Of a stretch of DNA of 64,000 nt, positions 18,707-27,258 are shown in pieces. Made by a program: the position numbers and the translations under genes. The DNA is from Pseudomonas oryzihabitans. Lineage in GTDB: Bacteria > Pseudomonadota > Gammaproteobacteria > Pseudomonadales > Pseudomonadaceae. Location of the stretch: positions 3,260,001-3,324,000 of the forward strand of contig NZ_CP017024.1 in NCBI RefSeq assembly GCF_014522265.1, in the 5' to 3' direction. Numbering within the stretch: position 1 is the stretch's first letter; each line of letters opens with the position of its first letter. The notes beneath the pieces were generated by a model. That model was not told where the DNA came from. It saw only the letters and a program-made list of their open reading frames with translations, and did no database searches.

Positions 18707-19842
18707 ACGACAGCAGCATGTCCACCTCGGCAGAGGTCATCGTGGTTGGCGGTGGATTGGTCGGCATGGCGGTCGCCTATGGCCTGGCAAAGGCCGGTAC
18801 CAGGACGCTGGTGCTCGACCAGGGCGATGACGCCTTCCGCGCCTCGCGAGGCAACTTCGGCCTGGTCTGGGTGCAGGGCAAGGGCTTCGACCGCCTCGAA
18901 TATTCCCGCTGGACGCGGTCCTCGGCGCTGGCCTGGGCAGGGCTGGCCGAGGACTTGCTGCAGGAGACGGACGTCGATGTCCGCCTGAAGCAGCCCGGCG
19001 GCTTTCATATGTGCTTTTCCGATCAGGAGTTGGCAGAGCGGCAGGCGCGGCTGGCCGGTATGCAGGCGGGCCTGGGTGATTACCCCTTCGAGATGCTCGA
19101 CCGAGCAGATCTGCGGGCACGCTTGCCCGGTATCGGTCCGAAGGTCGTCGGGGCGAGCTACACGCCCATGGATGGCCACGTGAATCCGCTCAAGCTGCTG
19201 CGCGCTCTGTACGCCGGGGCGCGGCACCACGGGGCGACGATACTGGGGCGGATGTCGGTCGAGCGGATCGATTCCGCGCCGGGCGAATTCGCCGTGGTCA
19301 CGCCGGGGCAGCGCTTCACCGCGCCGCGCCTGGTGCTGGCGGCAGGCCTGGGCAATCGAGCGCTGGGGGAGCAGGTCGGGCTGCATGCGCCGGTCGCGCC
19401 GAATCGGGGGCAGGTATTGGTCAGTGAGCGGGTTCGCCCCTTCCTCGACTACCCGACGATCAATGTGCGCCAGACCGACGAGGGCAGCGTGCAGCTCGGC
19501 GATTCCATGGAGGAGGTCGGCTTCAACGACCTGACCACTACCGACGTGCTCGCCCGGATCGCCCAGCGCGGCGTCAACACCTTTCCGCTGCTGGCTGATG
19601 TACGCCTGGTGCGCGCCTGGGGCGCCTTGCGCGTCATGAGCCCGGACGGCTATCCGATCTATCAGGAGTCCGCTTCGCATCCCGGTGCCTTCGTCGTCAC
19701 CTGCCACAGCGGCGTGACCCTGGCCGCGGCGCACGCGACCCGGATCGCGCCCTGGGTCCGCGGCGGTGTTCAGCCGGAAGAGCTGGCGGTGTTCGCTGGC
19801 GAACGTTTTCTTACGGGGGAGGTGTTTTCCCATGCCCACTGA
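18703..19842 (+). CDS. FAD-dependent oxidoreductase, DadA/HcnC-like (first copy)
   Basis: A 379-residue DAO-family flavoprotein. The FAD-binding Rossmann motif VVGGGLVGMAVAYGLAKAG lies near residues 11-29, and a C-terminal region (HSGVTLAAAHATRIAPWV) closes the FAD site. Such enzymes oxidise D-amino acids, sarcosine, glycine or opines to imines. It overlaps the permease stop by four bases. With the next two genes it resembles the gamma, alpha and beta parts of multi-subunit oxidases (HcnABC, octopine/nopaline oxidase). Which amine is used cannot be read from the sequence. Confidence 0.85.
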   Translation: MNDSSMSTSAEVIVVGGGLVGMAVAYGLAKAGTRTLVLDQGDDAFRASRGNFGLVWVQGKGFDRLEYSRWTRSSALAWAGLAEDLLQETDVDVRLKQPGGFHMCFSDQELAERQARLAGMQAGLGDYPFEMLDRADLRARLPGIGPKVVGASYTPMDGHVNPLKLLRALYAGARHHGATILGRMSVERIDSAPGEFAVVTPGQRFTAPRLVLAAGLGNRALGEQVGLHAPVAPNRGQVLVSERVRPFLDYPTINVRQTDEGSVQLGDSMEEVGFNDLTTTDVLARIAQRGVNTFPLLADVRLVRAWGALRVMSPDGYPIYQESASHPGAFVVTCHSGVTLAAAHATRIAPWVRGGVQPEELAVFAGERFLTGEVFSHAH

Positions 19843-20179
19843 TTCCTTGTTTCGCCGCATCGATGCCGAAGGCGGCCGCCTCATCACCCTGACCTTCGAT
19901 GACCAGGCCTTCCAGGTACCGAGCGGTCTCACGGTTGCCGCCGCCTTGCTGCTGGCCGGCGTACGGCAGTTCCGCACCTCGCCGGTGGGCGGTGAAGCCC
20001 GTGCACCCTATTGCATGATGGGCGTGTGCTTCGAATGCCTGGTTGAGATCGACGGGGTGCCGAGTCGCCAGAGCTGCCTGATCGAGGCGGCCGACGGCAT
20101 GCGTATCCGTTCGCAGCAGGGCGCCCGGGAGCTGCCCTTCACCGCTGCCGAACCCGTGGTGATGGAGGTGCAGCCATGA
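19832..20179 (+). CDS. (2Fe-2S)-binding protein, HcnA-like oxidase small subunit
   Basis: A 115-residue Fer2_4-type ferredoxin-fold protein. Cysteines in APYCMMGVCFECLVEI and RQSCLIEA give the pattern C-x4-C-x2-C...C expected for a plant-type [2Fe-2S] cluster. It is homologous to the N-terminal domain of sarcosine oxidase alpha and to HcnA. It overlaps the upstream oxidase by 11 bases and the next gene by four, so stoichiometric expression is likely. It would pass electrons between the flavin subunits and the respiratory chain. Confidence 0.88.
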   Translation: MPTDSLFRRIDAEGGRLITLTFDDQAFQVPSGLTVAAALLLAGVRQFRTSPVGGEARAPYCMMGVCFECLVEIDGVPSRQSCLIEAADGMRIRSQQGARELPFTAAEPVVMEVQP

Positions 20180-21561
20180 ATCTCGAACCTGTGGACGTCG
20201 TCGTCATCGGCGCGGGCCCGGCCGGCATGGCCGGGGCCCGCACCCTGGCGGACCTGGGACTCTCCGTCGTGCTGCTGGATGAGCAGTCGGCGGTGGGCGG
20301 ACAGATCTATCGCGGTATCGACAGCGCCTCAGCGGCACGGCGTACGCTGCTCGGGCCGGATTATGCGGCTGGCGCCGACTTGGCGAATGCGGTGAAGAGC
20401 ACGACCTTGCGCCATGAGACGGGTGCCTCCGTCTGGCAGATCACCCGCGAGCGTCAGGTGCACTATCTCAAGAACGGACAGGTACGCTCCTTCGCCGCCA
20501 GGGCCGTGCTGCTGGCGACCGGTGCGATGGAGCGACCCTTTCCCATTCCCGGCTGGACCCTGCCCGGTGTGATGACCGCCGGAGCCGCGCAGATCCTGCT
20601 CAAGACCGCTGGCATCGGTCCGCAGGGACCGGTGGTGCTGGCCGGGTGCGGACCGCTGCTCTACCTGCTCGGCTGGCAATACCTGCGGGCGGGTATACCC
20701 ATTGCGGGCCTGGTGGACACCAGTCGACGTGAGGATTACTGGCGCGCCCGTGGGCACCTGCTGGCGGCGCTGCGGGCCTGGCCCTATCTGCGCAAGGGCG
20801 TCTCGCTGCTGCGCGCCCTGCGCAAAGGAGAGGTCCCGCACTACACCGGTGCCGAACAACTCCAGGTCGAGGGGGAAGGGCAGGCGCAGGCGCAGGCGCT
20901 TCGCTTCGTCGTCGATGGGCAGTCGCATCGCTTGCCGGCCAGCACCGTGCTGCTGCACCAGGGTGTGGTGCCGAACATCCAGTTCACCCAGGCGCTCAGG
21001 GCCCAGCATCGTTGGGATGACGCGCAGCTGTGCTTCGTCCCGGAAGTCGATCAGTGGGGCGCGCTCGACGTGCCCTTCATCTCGGTGGCCGGCGATGGCG
21101 CGGGCATCGGTGGTGCCCAGGCGGCCGCGCTGCAAGGACAACTCTCGGCACTGGGGCTGGCGCGTAGTCTTGGCCAGATCACCCCGGCCCAGCGCGATGC
21201 CCAGGCCGCTCCCTTGCGTGCGGAGCTGGAGCGCAACCTGCGTATCCGCCCCTTCCTCGATGCCCTGTATCGCCCGCGCGAGGAGAACCGGATTCCCGCG
21301 CGTGACGACGTCACCATCTGCCGCTGCGAAGAGGTAACGGCGGGCGACGTCCGGCGCTTCGTCGAGCTGGGCTGCAGCGGGCCCAATCAGGCGAAATCCT
21401 TCGGGCGCTGCGGCATGGGTCCCTGTCAGGGACGCATGTGCGGACTGACCGTCACCGAGATCATCGCCAAGTCACGCGGACTCACGCCCGACGAGGTGGG
21501 CTACTACCGCATTCGGCCACCGATCAAACCCATCACCCTGGGAGAACTCGCCAGTGGCTGA
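20176..21561 (+). CDS. FAD/NAD(P)-binding oxidoreductase with C-terminal [2Fe-2S] domain (HcnB-like)
   Basis: A 461-residue pyridine-nucleotide-disulfide-type flavoprotein. The N-terminal FAD motif VIGAGPAGMAGARTLADLG is near residues 11-29, a second nucleotide motif VVLAGCGPLLYLLGWQ is near residue 154, and a C-terminal BFD-like cysteine cluster (ICRCEEV then CGMGPCQGRMCG) binds [2Fe-2S]. This architecture matches HcnB and the OoxA/NoxA subunits of octopine/nopaline oxidases. It overlaps the next oxidase gene by eight bases. Confidence 0.88.
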   Translation: MNLEPVDVVVIGAGPAGMAGARTLADLGLSVVLLDEQSAVGGQIYRGIDSASAARRTLLGPDYAAGADLANAVKSTTLRHETGASVWQITRERQVHYLKNGQVRSFAARAVLLATGAMERPFPIPGWTLPGVMTAGAAQILLKTAGIGPQGPVVLAGCGPLLYLLGWQYLRAGIPIAGLVDTSRREDYWRARGHLLAALRAWPYLRKGVSLLRALRKGEVPHYTGAEQLQVEGEGQAQAQALRFVVDGQSHRLPASTVLLHQGVVPNIQFTQALRAQHRWDDAQLCFVPEVDQWGALDVPFISVAGDGAGIGGAQAAALQGQLSALGLARSLGQITPAQRDAQAAPLRAELERNLRIRPFLDALYRPREENRIPARDDVTICRCEEVTAGDVRRFVELGCSGPNQAKSFGRCGMGPCQGRMCGLTVTEIIAKSRGLTPDEVGYYRIRPPIKPITLGELASG

Positions 21562-22741
21562 CAGGACGGCGGACGTGATCGTCATTGGCGCCGGGCTGCA
21601 TGGGTTGAGCACGGCCTGGCATCTCGCGCAGCGCGGCGTGCGGGTGGTCGTGCTCGAAGCCGACTATGCCGGGCGACATGCCTCCGGGGTGAACGCCGGC
21701 GGGGTGCGGACGCTTGGCCGGCACCTGGCGGAAATCCCCCTGGCGCTGGCGTCGCGCGCGCTCTGGCACAACCTGCCGGCGCTGCTGGGGACGGATGCGA
21801 GCTTTGTCGCCAGCGGTCAGCTCAAGCTGGCCGAAAGCGACGAGGAGCTGCAGGAATGTCGGGACCGAGTCGCTCACCTCCAGGCGCATGGTTTCTCCCA
21901 TGAGGTGCTCGTCGATCGGCAGGAGGTCTTCGAACTCCTGCCGACGGTGGCGCCCCATGTGGTGGGAGGCATCTGGGTGGCGGACGATGGCTACGCGACG
22001 CCTTACCGGGTAGTGACGGCGGTTCGGCAGGCAGCGGAGCGCCTGGGCGTGGTGCTGCATGAGCAGACGCCTGCGCTAGCCATCATGCAGCGAGGCACCC
22101 GTTGGCAGGTCGAGACGCGCCAAGGGCGGTTCGCGGCGGACCAGCTGGTGGTGACGGCCGGTGCCTGGGCGGGGCGCCTGGCTGCCGAAGTGGGCGAGCC
22201 GGTACCCACCTATCCGCAAGGCCTGATGTTGATGGTGACCCACCGGGTAGCGCCCTTCTGCAGGCAGGTACTCGGCGCCACCGGCCGCGCCCTGTCCTTC
22301 AAGCAATTCGACAACGGCACGGTGGTCATTGGCGGCAAGTTGATCGGAGCCCTGGACTTCGATGCCCGCCACGGCGAGGTCGATATCGCTCGGCTCGTGA
22401 CCAGCGCCCAGACCGTGACGGATCTCTTTCCGCACCTCAGGCATTTGGGCATCAACCGCGCCTGGTCCGGTATCGAAGCCTTCACCGAAGACGATCTGCC
22501 CGTCATCTCAAGCAGCAGTCGCGCCAGTGGCCTGACCTACTCGTTCGGTTACTGCGGCAGCGGTTTCCAGATGAGTCTCGGCACCGGCCAGCGCGTCGCG
22601 CAGCTGGTGCTGGGCGAGTCTTCACCCATCGATCTCGCGGCCTTTGCCATCGATCGCTTCCACAGAGATTTCTCAACCCCCAGGCAACCCAAGGAGCCTA
22701 TATGCAACCCATTACCCGTATCGAAACCAACCAGCGCATGA
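21554..22741 (+). CDS. FAD-dependent oxidoreductase, DadA/HcnC-like (second copy)
   Basis: A 395-residue DAO-family flavoprotein with N-terminal FAD motif VIGAGLHGLSTAWHLAQRG and C-terminal YCGSGFQMSLGTGQRVAQLV. It is the second DadA-like enzyme in the operon and is only distantly similar to the first, so the operon may encode two oxidases that share the small and middle subunits, or one that acts on a downstream product. Its last 40 bases overlap the RidA gene, so its final residues (beginning about QPKEPICNPLP) are unlikely to be structurally important. Confidence 0.85.
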   Translation: MADRTADVIVIGAGLHGLSTAWHLAQRGVRVVVLEADYAGRHASGVNAGGVRTLGRHLAEIPLALASRALWHNLPALLGTDASFVASGQLKLAESDEELQECRDRVAHLQAHGFSHEVLVDRQEVFELLPTVAPHVVGGIWVADDGYATPYRVVTAVRQAAERLGVVLHEQTPALAIMQRGTRWQVETRQGRFAADQLVVTAGAWAGRLAAEVGEPVPTYPQGLMLMVTHRVAPFCRQVLGATGRALSFKQFDNGTVVIGGKLIGALDFDARHGEVDIARLVTSAQTVTDLFPHLRHLGINRAWSGIEAFTEDDLPVISSSSRASGLTYSFGYCGSGFQMSLGTGQRVAQLVLGESSPIDLAAFAIDRFHRDFSTPRQPKEPICNPLPVSKPTSA

Positions 22742-23061
22742 GCCGGGTCGTCCAGTACAAGGGCGGCATCACCTTCGTCGGCGGCCAGACGGCCAATGAT
22801 CGCACCCAGGACATCAAGGGGCAGACCGCGCAGGTGCTGCAGAAGATCGACGACTACCTGGCCAAGGTCGGCCTGGACAAAACGCGCATCCTCAGCGCCC
22901 AGGTGTGGCTGTCGGACATCCAGGCCAACTTCGCCGGCATGAACGAGGTGTGGGACGCCTGGGCCCCGGAAGGGCAGGCACCTGCACGGGCTACGGTGGA
23001 GTCCAGGCTGGCGGCGCCGGAATTGCTGGTCGAGATCGCCATCGTCGCGGCGGGGGAGTGA
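22702..23061 (+). CDS. RidA family protein (enamine/imine deaminase)
   Basis: A 119-residue YjgF/YER057c/UK114 protein. The substrate-carboxylate arginine lies in ARATVESRL near the C-terminus, and the N-terminal YKGGITFVGGQTANDR is typical. RidA-type enzymes hydrolyse reactive enamine/imine products to ketones plus ammonia, the expected clean-up step after the amine oxidases upstream. The ATG at 22702 has AAGGAG about six bases upstream and lies inside the oxidase gene. This gene is a main reason to read the operon as imine-producing. Confidence 0.9.
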   Translation: MQPITRIETNQRMSRVVQYKGGITFVGGQTANDRTQDIKGQTAQVLQKIDDYLAKVGLDKTRILSAQVWLSDIQANFAGMNEVWDAWAPEGQAPARATVESRLAAPELLVEIAIVAAGE

Positions 23062-23159
23062 GGCAGGGCGCATCGACTCGCGTGAGGCGGTGCGCCTATC
23101 CGTAATCACCCGCGGTTGGCGACGCCGGGGGCAGGTCGCTCAGGACACCACTTCGACCC

Positions 23160-23900
23160 TTACCAGGCCCTGCTGCCTGAAGGGGTCAGGACCTCGCTCG
23201 CCGTCGCATCGGTGATCAGCGTCCAGTCCGTCTTGAGCGGCGTCCAGTGTTGCTGGCGATCACGCCCCAGCTTGGTCGAGTCGGCAAGCACGAAGACCTC
23301 GGCGGCCTGCTGGATCATCAGCTCCTTGAGGTAGGCCTGCTCGGTACTGGCCTCGCAAAGGCCGCGGCCGGCGACCACGCCGTCGGCGCTGAGGAAGACC
23401 TTGTCGGCCGACAGCCGCTCCAGCATGGTGAAGGCCGCCGGGCCGAAGGTGGACATGCTGCCGGGGCGCAGGTCGCCGCCGAGCAGGGTGACGTGGCCTT
23501 CAGGCAGATCACGCAGCAGCGGCACCGCCAGCAGGTTGTTGGTGATGACGTGCAGACCACGTCTTTCGTTGAGCAGCTTGGCCAGGGCTGCGGTTGTCGT
23601 GCCGCCGTCCAGCACCAGGGTGTCGTGGTCGTTGATATGGGCGAGGGCGGCGCGGGCCAGCAGGGCCTTTTCCGGACCGGACTGGTTGCTGCGTTGCTCC
23701 AGGGACGGTTCGGGCTCACGGGTGCCGATGTGCGTCGCGCCGCCATAGGTCCGCAGGATCTGGCCTTCTTCCGCGAGGGCGGTCAGGTCGCGGCGGACCG
23801 TGGCTTCGGACACCCCCAGATGCCGGCACAGGGTTTCGACGTTGGTGTGACCGGCGAGAACCAGTTCGAGGATGGCCTGGCGACGTTTGGCGACCTTCAT
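23160..23900 (-). CDS. DeoR family transcriptional regulator
   Basis: A 246-residue DeoR/GlpR-type repressor. The N-terminal HTH reads RRQAILELVLAGHTNVETLC followed by LGVSEATVRRDLTALAEEG. The C-terminal DeoRC sensor domain contains LVLDGGTTTAALAKLL and a phosphosugar-type loop. These proteins typically respond to phosphorylated sugars or sugar acids. It is the last gene of the ten-gene catabolic operon on this strand, 55 bp downstream of the SDR gene, and is the natural candidate to bind the palindromes at 33898-33946. Confidence 0.9.
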   Translation of the reverse strand: MKVAKRRQAILELVLAGHTNVETLCRHLGVSEATVRRDLTALAEEGQILRTYGGATHIGTREPEPSLEQRSNQSGPEKALLARAALAHINDHDTLVLDGGTTTAALAKLLNERRGLHVITNNLLAVPLLRDLPEGHVTLLGGDLRPGSMSTFGPAAFTMLERLSADKVFLSADGVVAGRGLCEASTEQAYLKELMIQQAAEVFVLADSTKLGRDRQQHWTPLKTDWTLITDATASEVLTPSGSRAW

Positions 23901-23955
23901 GAGGAATCCATCGGGAGAGACCGCGCTACTCTAGCGCAGTCACGCTTCCCCCACA

Positions 23956-24639
23956 TCACAGCGACGCGCCACCGCAGACCGTCAGCGTCTGGCCGGTGAG
24001 GGCGCCGGCATCCGGACCGAGCAGGAAGGCGGTCAGGCCCGCGACCTCTTCGGGCTGCACGTAGCGACCCAGTGGCGGCAGTCGCGGCGGCGTGCCGGCG
24101 CGACCCGGATCGCGCAGCATGGGCGTCTCGGTCGCCCCGGGCGCCACCAGGTTCACGGTGATGCCACGCGAGGCCAACTCCAGCGCCCAGGAGCGTACAA
24201 GACCCACCAGGGCTGCCTTGGTGGCGGCGTACTGGCTGCGTCCAGCTGCGCCTTGCATAGTGCGGCTGCCAATCAGCACGATACGACCGCCTGCGGCGAG
24301 GCGCTCGATCAGGCGGTCCACCAGCCGGCTGGCCACGGCGACGTGCAGGTGCCACATGGCGGCGCCATCGGCCGGATCCAGGGTGCCCAGCGGTGCTGTA
24401 CGCATGAAGCCCGCCGCATGGACGATGGCGTCCAGCGGGCCAATATCAGCCAGCACGGCATCCAGTGCCTGGTCATCGGCCAGGTCGACGCCGATCCAGG
24501 TCAGCGCCGGGTGCGGCTGCTCGGGCGGGCGGCGGCTGAGGCCGGTCACCTGCCAGCCCTCGGCGAGCAGGCGCTGGGCGATGGCGGCGCCGATGCCGGA
24601 GCTGACGCCGGTAATCAGGGCATGAGGCTGAGTTGTCAT
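23956..24639 (-). CDS. SDR family oxidoreductase
   Basis: A 227-residue classical short-chain dehydrogenase. It has the NAD(P) motif TGVSSGIG at residues 10-17, the NAG-like HAAG, the catalytic serine in LIGSRTMQG and YAATK of the active site. The family oxidises or reduces hydroxyl groups of sugars and sugar acids. It starts 11 bases after the Asp-box gene and is co-transcribed with the sugar-acid genes, so it probably interconverts a hydroxy and keto acid in that route. Confidence 0.88.
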   Translation of the reverse strand: MTTQPHALITGVSSGIGAAIAQRLLAEGWQVTGLSRRPPEQPHPALTWIGVDLADDQALDAVLADIGPLDAIVHAAGFMRTAPLGTLDPADGAAMWHLHVAVASRLVDRLIERLAAGGRIVLIGSRTMQGAAGRSQYAATKAALVGLVRSWALELASRGITVNLVAPGATETPMLRDPGRAGTPPRLPPLGRYVQPEEVAGLTAFLLGPDAGALTGQTLTVCGGASL

Positions 24640-24650
24640 CGCCGTCTCCT

Positions 24651-25781
24651 CTAACGCAGCGCGGCCAGCGGCAGGCGGACGTGCTTGATGCGCTGACGAA
24701 AGTAGGTGAAAGCCAGGTGGAGATCACCGTCGGGCGCTTGCACCAGGCTCGGATAGGAGTACTCGCGATTGAGCTTTTCGGTGGAGTTGTTGGTCAGGCA
24801 ATAGCCATCGCCAGCCTCGATATCCAGGCGCCGCCAGCTCTGACCCTCATCCGTGGACACGGCCAGGCTCATGGGGCCGCGCGGCACGCCCCAGACGGCG
24901 CTACGCTCACCGTCCTTCGCCACCGGATCGACGCGACTGTCGCCGTCGTCGATCTCGTCATAGAGCGAGGCGCGGCGTTCGCTGTAGTCGGCGGCGCTGG
25001 TGGGGTTGTAGGCCACGACCAGTTCGCCGCTGGTGAGGCGAACGAACTGGATGGAGGAGTTGTTGTTGGGCAGGGCCGTCGGGGTGGGGACGCTCCAGCT
25101 GCGCCCGCCATCCTGGGAGCGGCTGGCGTGGATGAAGTCGGCCCAGCGACTGCGGAACAGCGCCAGCAGGCTGCCGTCACCCAGCAGCTGGATATTCATG
25201 TGCACGCAGCCGGTGCTCTCGGGTACCGCATGTTCGGTCCAGCTGCGGCCCTGATCGCTGGAAAGCAGCACGGCGCTGGTGTCATGGCTACCCACCCATT
25301 TCTCGCCGGGGCGGGCGATGCAATGGAAGATCGGCAGCAGCCAGTCACCATTGGCGAGCACCACCGGCGGCTGGCGAACAAAGGTCCCGGGGGTGTCGAT
25401 CAGGGTCTCGATGGCGCCCCAGCTGTGGCCGCCATCCGTGGACAGCCGACGACGGACGATAGCGGTGTCCTGATTGCCAGCCACCTGGGCCGTCCATAGC
25501 AGCCACAGCGGGCCATTCGGCGCTTGGAACAGGATGGGGTTCTGCTCGGAGCGGGTCGAGTCGTCCGACAGTTGCACGGGATCGCTCCAGGTACCACTAG
25601 CCGGATCGCGGCGGCTTAGCAGCACCGAGATGTCGGCCTTGCCTTCCTGGGTCCCGGCGAACCAGGTGCACAGCAGGGTGCCGTCGGGCTGAGCCAGCAG
25701 GTTGGCGGCGTGGTTCTGTGGATAGGGCGTCGGCAGGAAGCTGTCCTGGCGGCCGGCGATGGCGATTTCAGTGGTGGGCAT
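24651..25781 (-). CDS. Asp-box (BNR) sialidase-fold protein without signal peptide
   Basis: A 376-residue six-bladed propeller candidate with at least four Asp-boxes of the type S-x-D-x-G-x-x-W: STDGGHSW, SSDQGRSW, SQDGGRSW and STDEGQSW. An N-terminal arginine/asparagine region (NHAANLLAQPDGTLLCTWF) is like the PF13088 sialidase group. There is no signal peptide, so it acts in the cytoplasm, unlike secreted sialidases. It overlaps the symporter gene by 14 bases. No other sialic-acid genes are present, so it more likely acts on an imported sugar-acid conjugate; that is inference. Confidence 0.75.
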   Translation of the reverse strand: MPTTEIAIAGRQDSFLPTPYPQNHAANLLAQPDGTLLCTWFAGTQEGKADISVLLSRRDPASGTWSDPVQLSDDSTRSEQNPILFQAPNGPLWLLWTAQVAGNQDTAIVRRRLSTDGGHSWGAIETLIDTPGTFVRQPPVVLANGDWLLPIFHCIARPGEKWVGSHDTSAVLLSSDQGRSWTEHAVPESTGCVHMNIQLLGDGSLLALFRSRWADFIHASRSQDGGRSWSVPTPTALPNNNSSIQFVRLTSGELVVAYNPTSAADYSERRASLYDEIDDGDSRVDPVAKDGERSAVWGVPRGPMSLAVSTDEGQSWRRLDIEAGDGYCLTNNSTEKLNREYSYPSLVQAPDGDLHLAFTYFRQRIKHVRLPLAALR

Positions 25782-27180
25782 GGGGGACCTCGGCAGGGGC
25801 GGCTTTGGCGGCAGACTGGGGGAAGAGACGTTCGATGACCACGACGATGGCGGGCGTCGCCAGGGCAACGTACATGTTGTCGATGCCATAGGGATTGCCC
25901 AGCAGATACCAGACGCTGGTGGTGATGGTCGAGGCCAGCAGGCCCAGGGTCGCACCGCGGTTGGTGGCGAACAGCGGCAGGTAGATCGCGATCATGGCGA
26001 TCACCGCGATGGACAGGCGCAGCGCCCGGGTGAAGAACGACAGGTTGAGGATCTCGGGCACGAAGAACACGAAGAACAGCGGCACGAAGCCGATGATCAG
26101 GGAGATCACCCGGGTGGCCTTGAATTCACGCTCGGGCGTGGGCTTGCGCAGCGGCACGTAGAAGTCGCGGACCACCAGCGAGGCGATGGCCAGGGCCACG
26201 GTGCTGACGCTGACGAAGATGGAGGCGACCAGGGAGATGGTCACCACACCGGCCAGCACCGGATGCATTGACTGCAGGAAGACGGGCAGCGCGTAGAGGC
26301 TGCTCATCTCCGGATGCAGGTACCTGGACGCGACCCCGATGAAGCCCAGCGCCAGGGAGATGGGGATGCACAGCAGCGAGGCATGGAAGGTGGAGCGTTG
26401 CGCGGCCCGGGCATCCTTGGTCGAGGAGATTGCCTGGATGATGAACTGGGTGGAGAAGATCGCCCCGACGGTACCGATGATCCAGGCGAAGATCTTGCTG
26501 CCGCCAATGGCGCCGTCCCAGGTGAAGTAGTGCTCCGGCATGTTCTGCATGACCGGGGTGAAACCACCGGTCATGTGCAGGGCCACGCCCGTGACGATGA
26601 GCACGCCCACGTACTTGACCGCGGTATGCAGGATGCTGACGTAGGCCACGCTGTTCAGCCCGCCGAACGCGTAGTACAGGGTACTGACGATGGCGGTGAT
26701 GAAGGCCGCGGTGGGCAGGTTGATCTTGAGTACCGTGGCGATGGCCGCGGCGCCGCTGACGTAGTTGCCCACGTTCACCAGCAGGAGGGCGTAGATCATG
26801 ATGATCGACACCATCAGCTTGGTGGACAGGCCGTACTTCTGGGCGATGAAACCGGAGATGGTGAATTCGCCGGAGGCGTAGAGCTTGCGCGCCATCAGCA
26901 GGCCGAACAGTGGGAAGCCGATGGCCGCGGCGATCACCGACCAGGAGGCGGCGAAACCGCTCTCGAAGGCCGCCTGGGCGGTGCCCACCGTGGACTTGGC
27001 GCCGATGAACTCCGACATCATCAGGATACCCACCACGAAGGCCGGCATGCTGCGCGCGGCCACCATGAATTCGCCGCTGGTGCGGCTGCGCAGGCGGATG
27101 CTGAGCCAGGTGGTGAAGAGGATGTAGACCACCACCATCCCGATGATGATGGCGGTGCTTTGCACGTCGAACGTCTGCAT
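25768..27180 (-). CDS. Sodium:solute symporter (SSS family)
   Basis: A 470-residue inner-membrane protein with about 13 hydrophobic helices. SEFIGAKSTVGTAQAAFESG near residue 68 and the GGLNSVAYVSILHTAVKYVG region match SSS transporters such as PanF, PutP and NanT-type symporters. The start at 27180 has GGAG about eight bases upstream; an ATG at 27219 would add 13 polar residues. It would bring the substrate of the sugar-acid operon in with Na+. The operon encodes a second transporter of a different family (MFS at 27259). Confidence 0.9.
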   Translation of the reverse strand: MQTFDVQSTAIIIGMVVVYILFTTWLSIRLRSRTSGEFMVAARSMPAFVVGILMMSEFIGAKSTVGTAQAAFESGFAASWSVIAAAIGFPLFGLLMARKLYASGEFTISGFIAQKYGLSTKLMVSIIMIYALLLVNVGNYVSGAAAIATVLKINLPTAAFITAIVSTLYYAFGGLNSVAYVSILHTAVKYVGVLIVTGVALHMTGGFTPVMQNMPEHYFTWDGAIGGSKIFAWIIGTVGAIFSTQFIIQAISSTKDARAAQRSTFHASLLCIPISLALGFIGVASRYLHPEMSSLYALPVFLQSMHPVLAGVVTISLVASIFVSVSTVALAIASLVVRDFYVPLRKPTPEREFKATRVISLIIGFVPLFFVFFVPEILNLSFFTRALRLSIAVIAMIAIYLPLFATNRGATLGLLASTITTSVWYLLGNPYGIDNMYVALATPAIVVVIERLFPQSAAKAAPAEVPHAHH

Positions 27181-27258
27181 GGAAATCGCTCCGTGTTGTT
27201 GTTGTACGAGCTTTTTCACAGGGCGCCGACAGGCCGCCGGCGCCCTGAACGAGGAACG

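Noticed and set aside
18703-22741. Hydrogen cyanide synthase hcnABC
   Set aside because: Subunits are HcnA/B/C-like, but gene order differs, a second DadA-like oxidase and RidA are present, and ABC importer genes are coupled; an amine or opine oxidase fits better.
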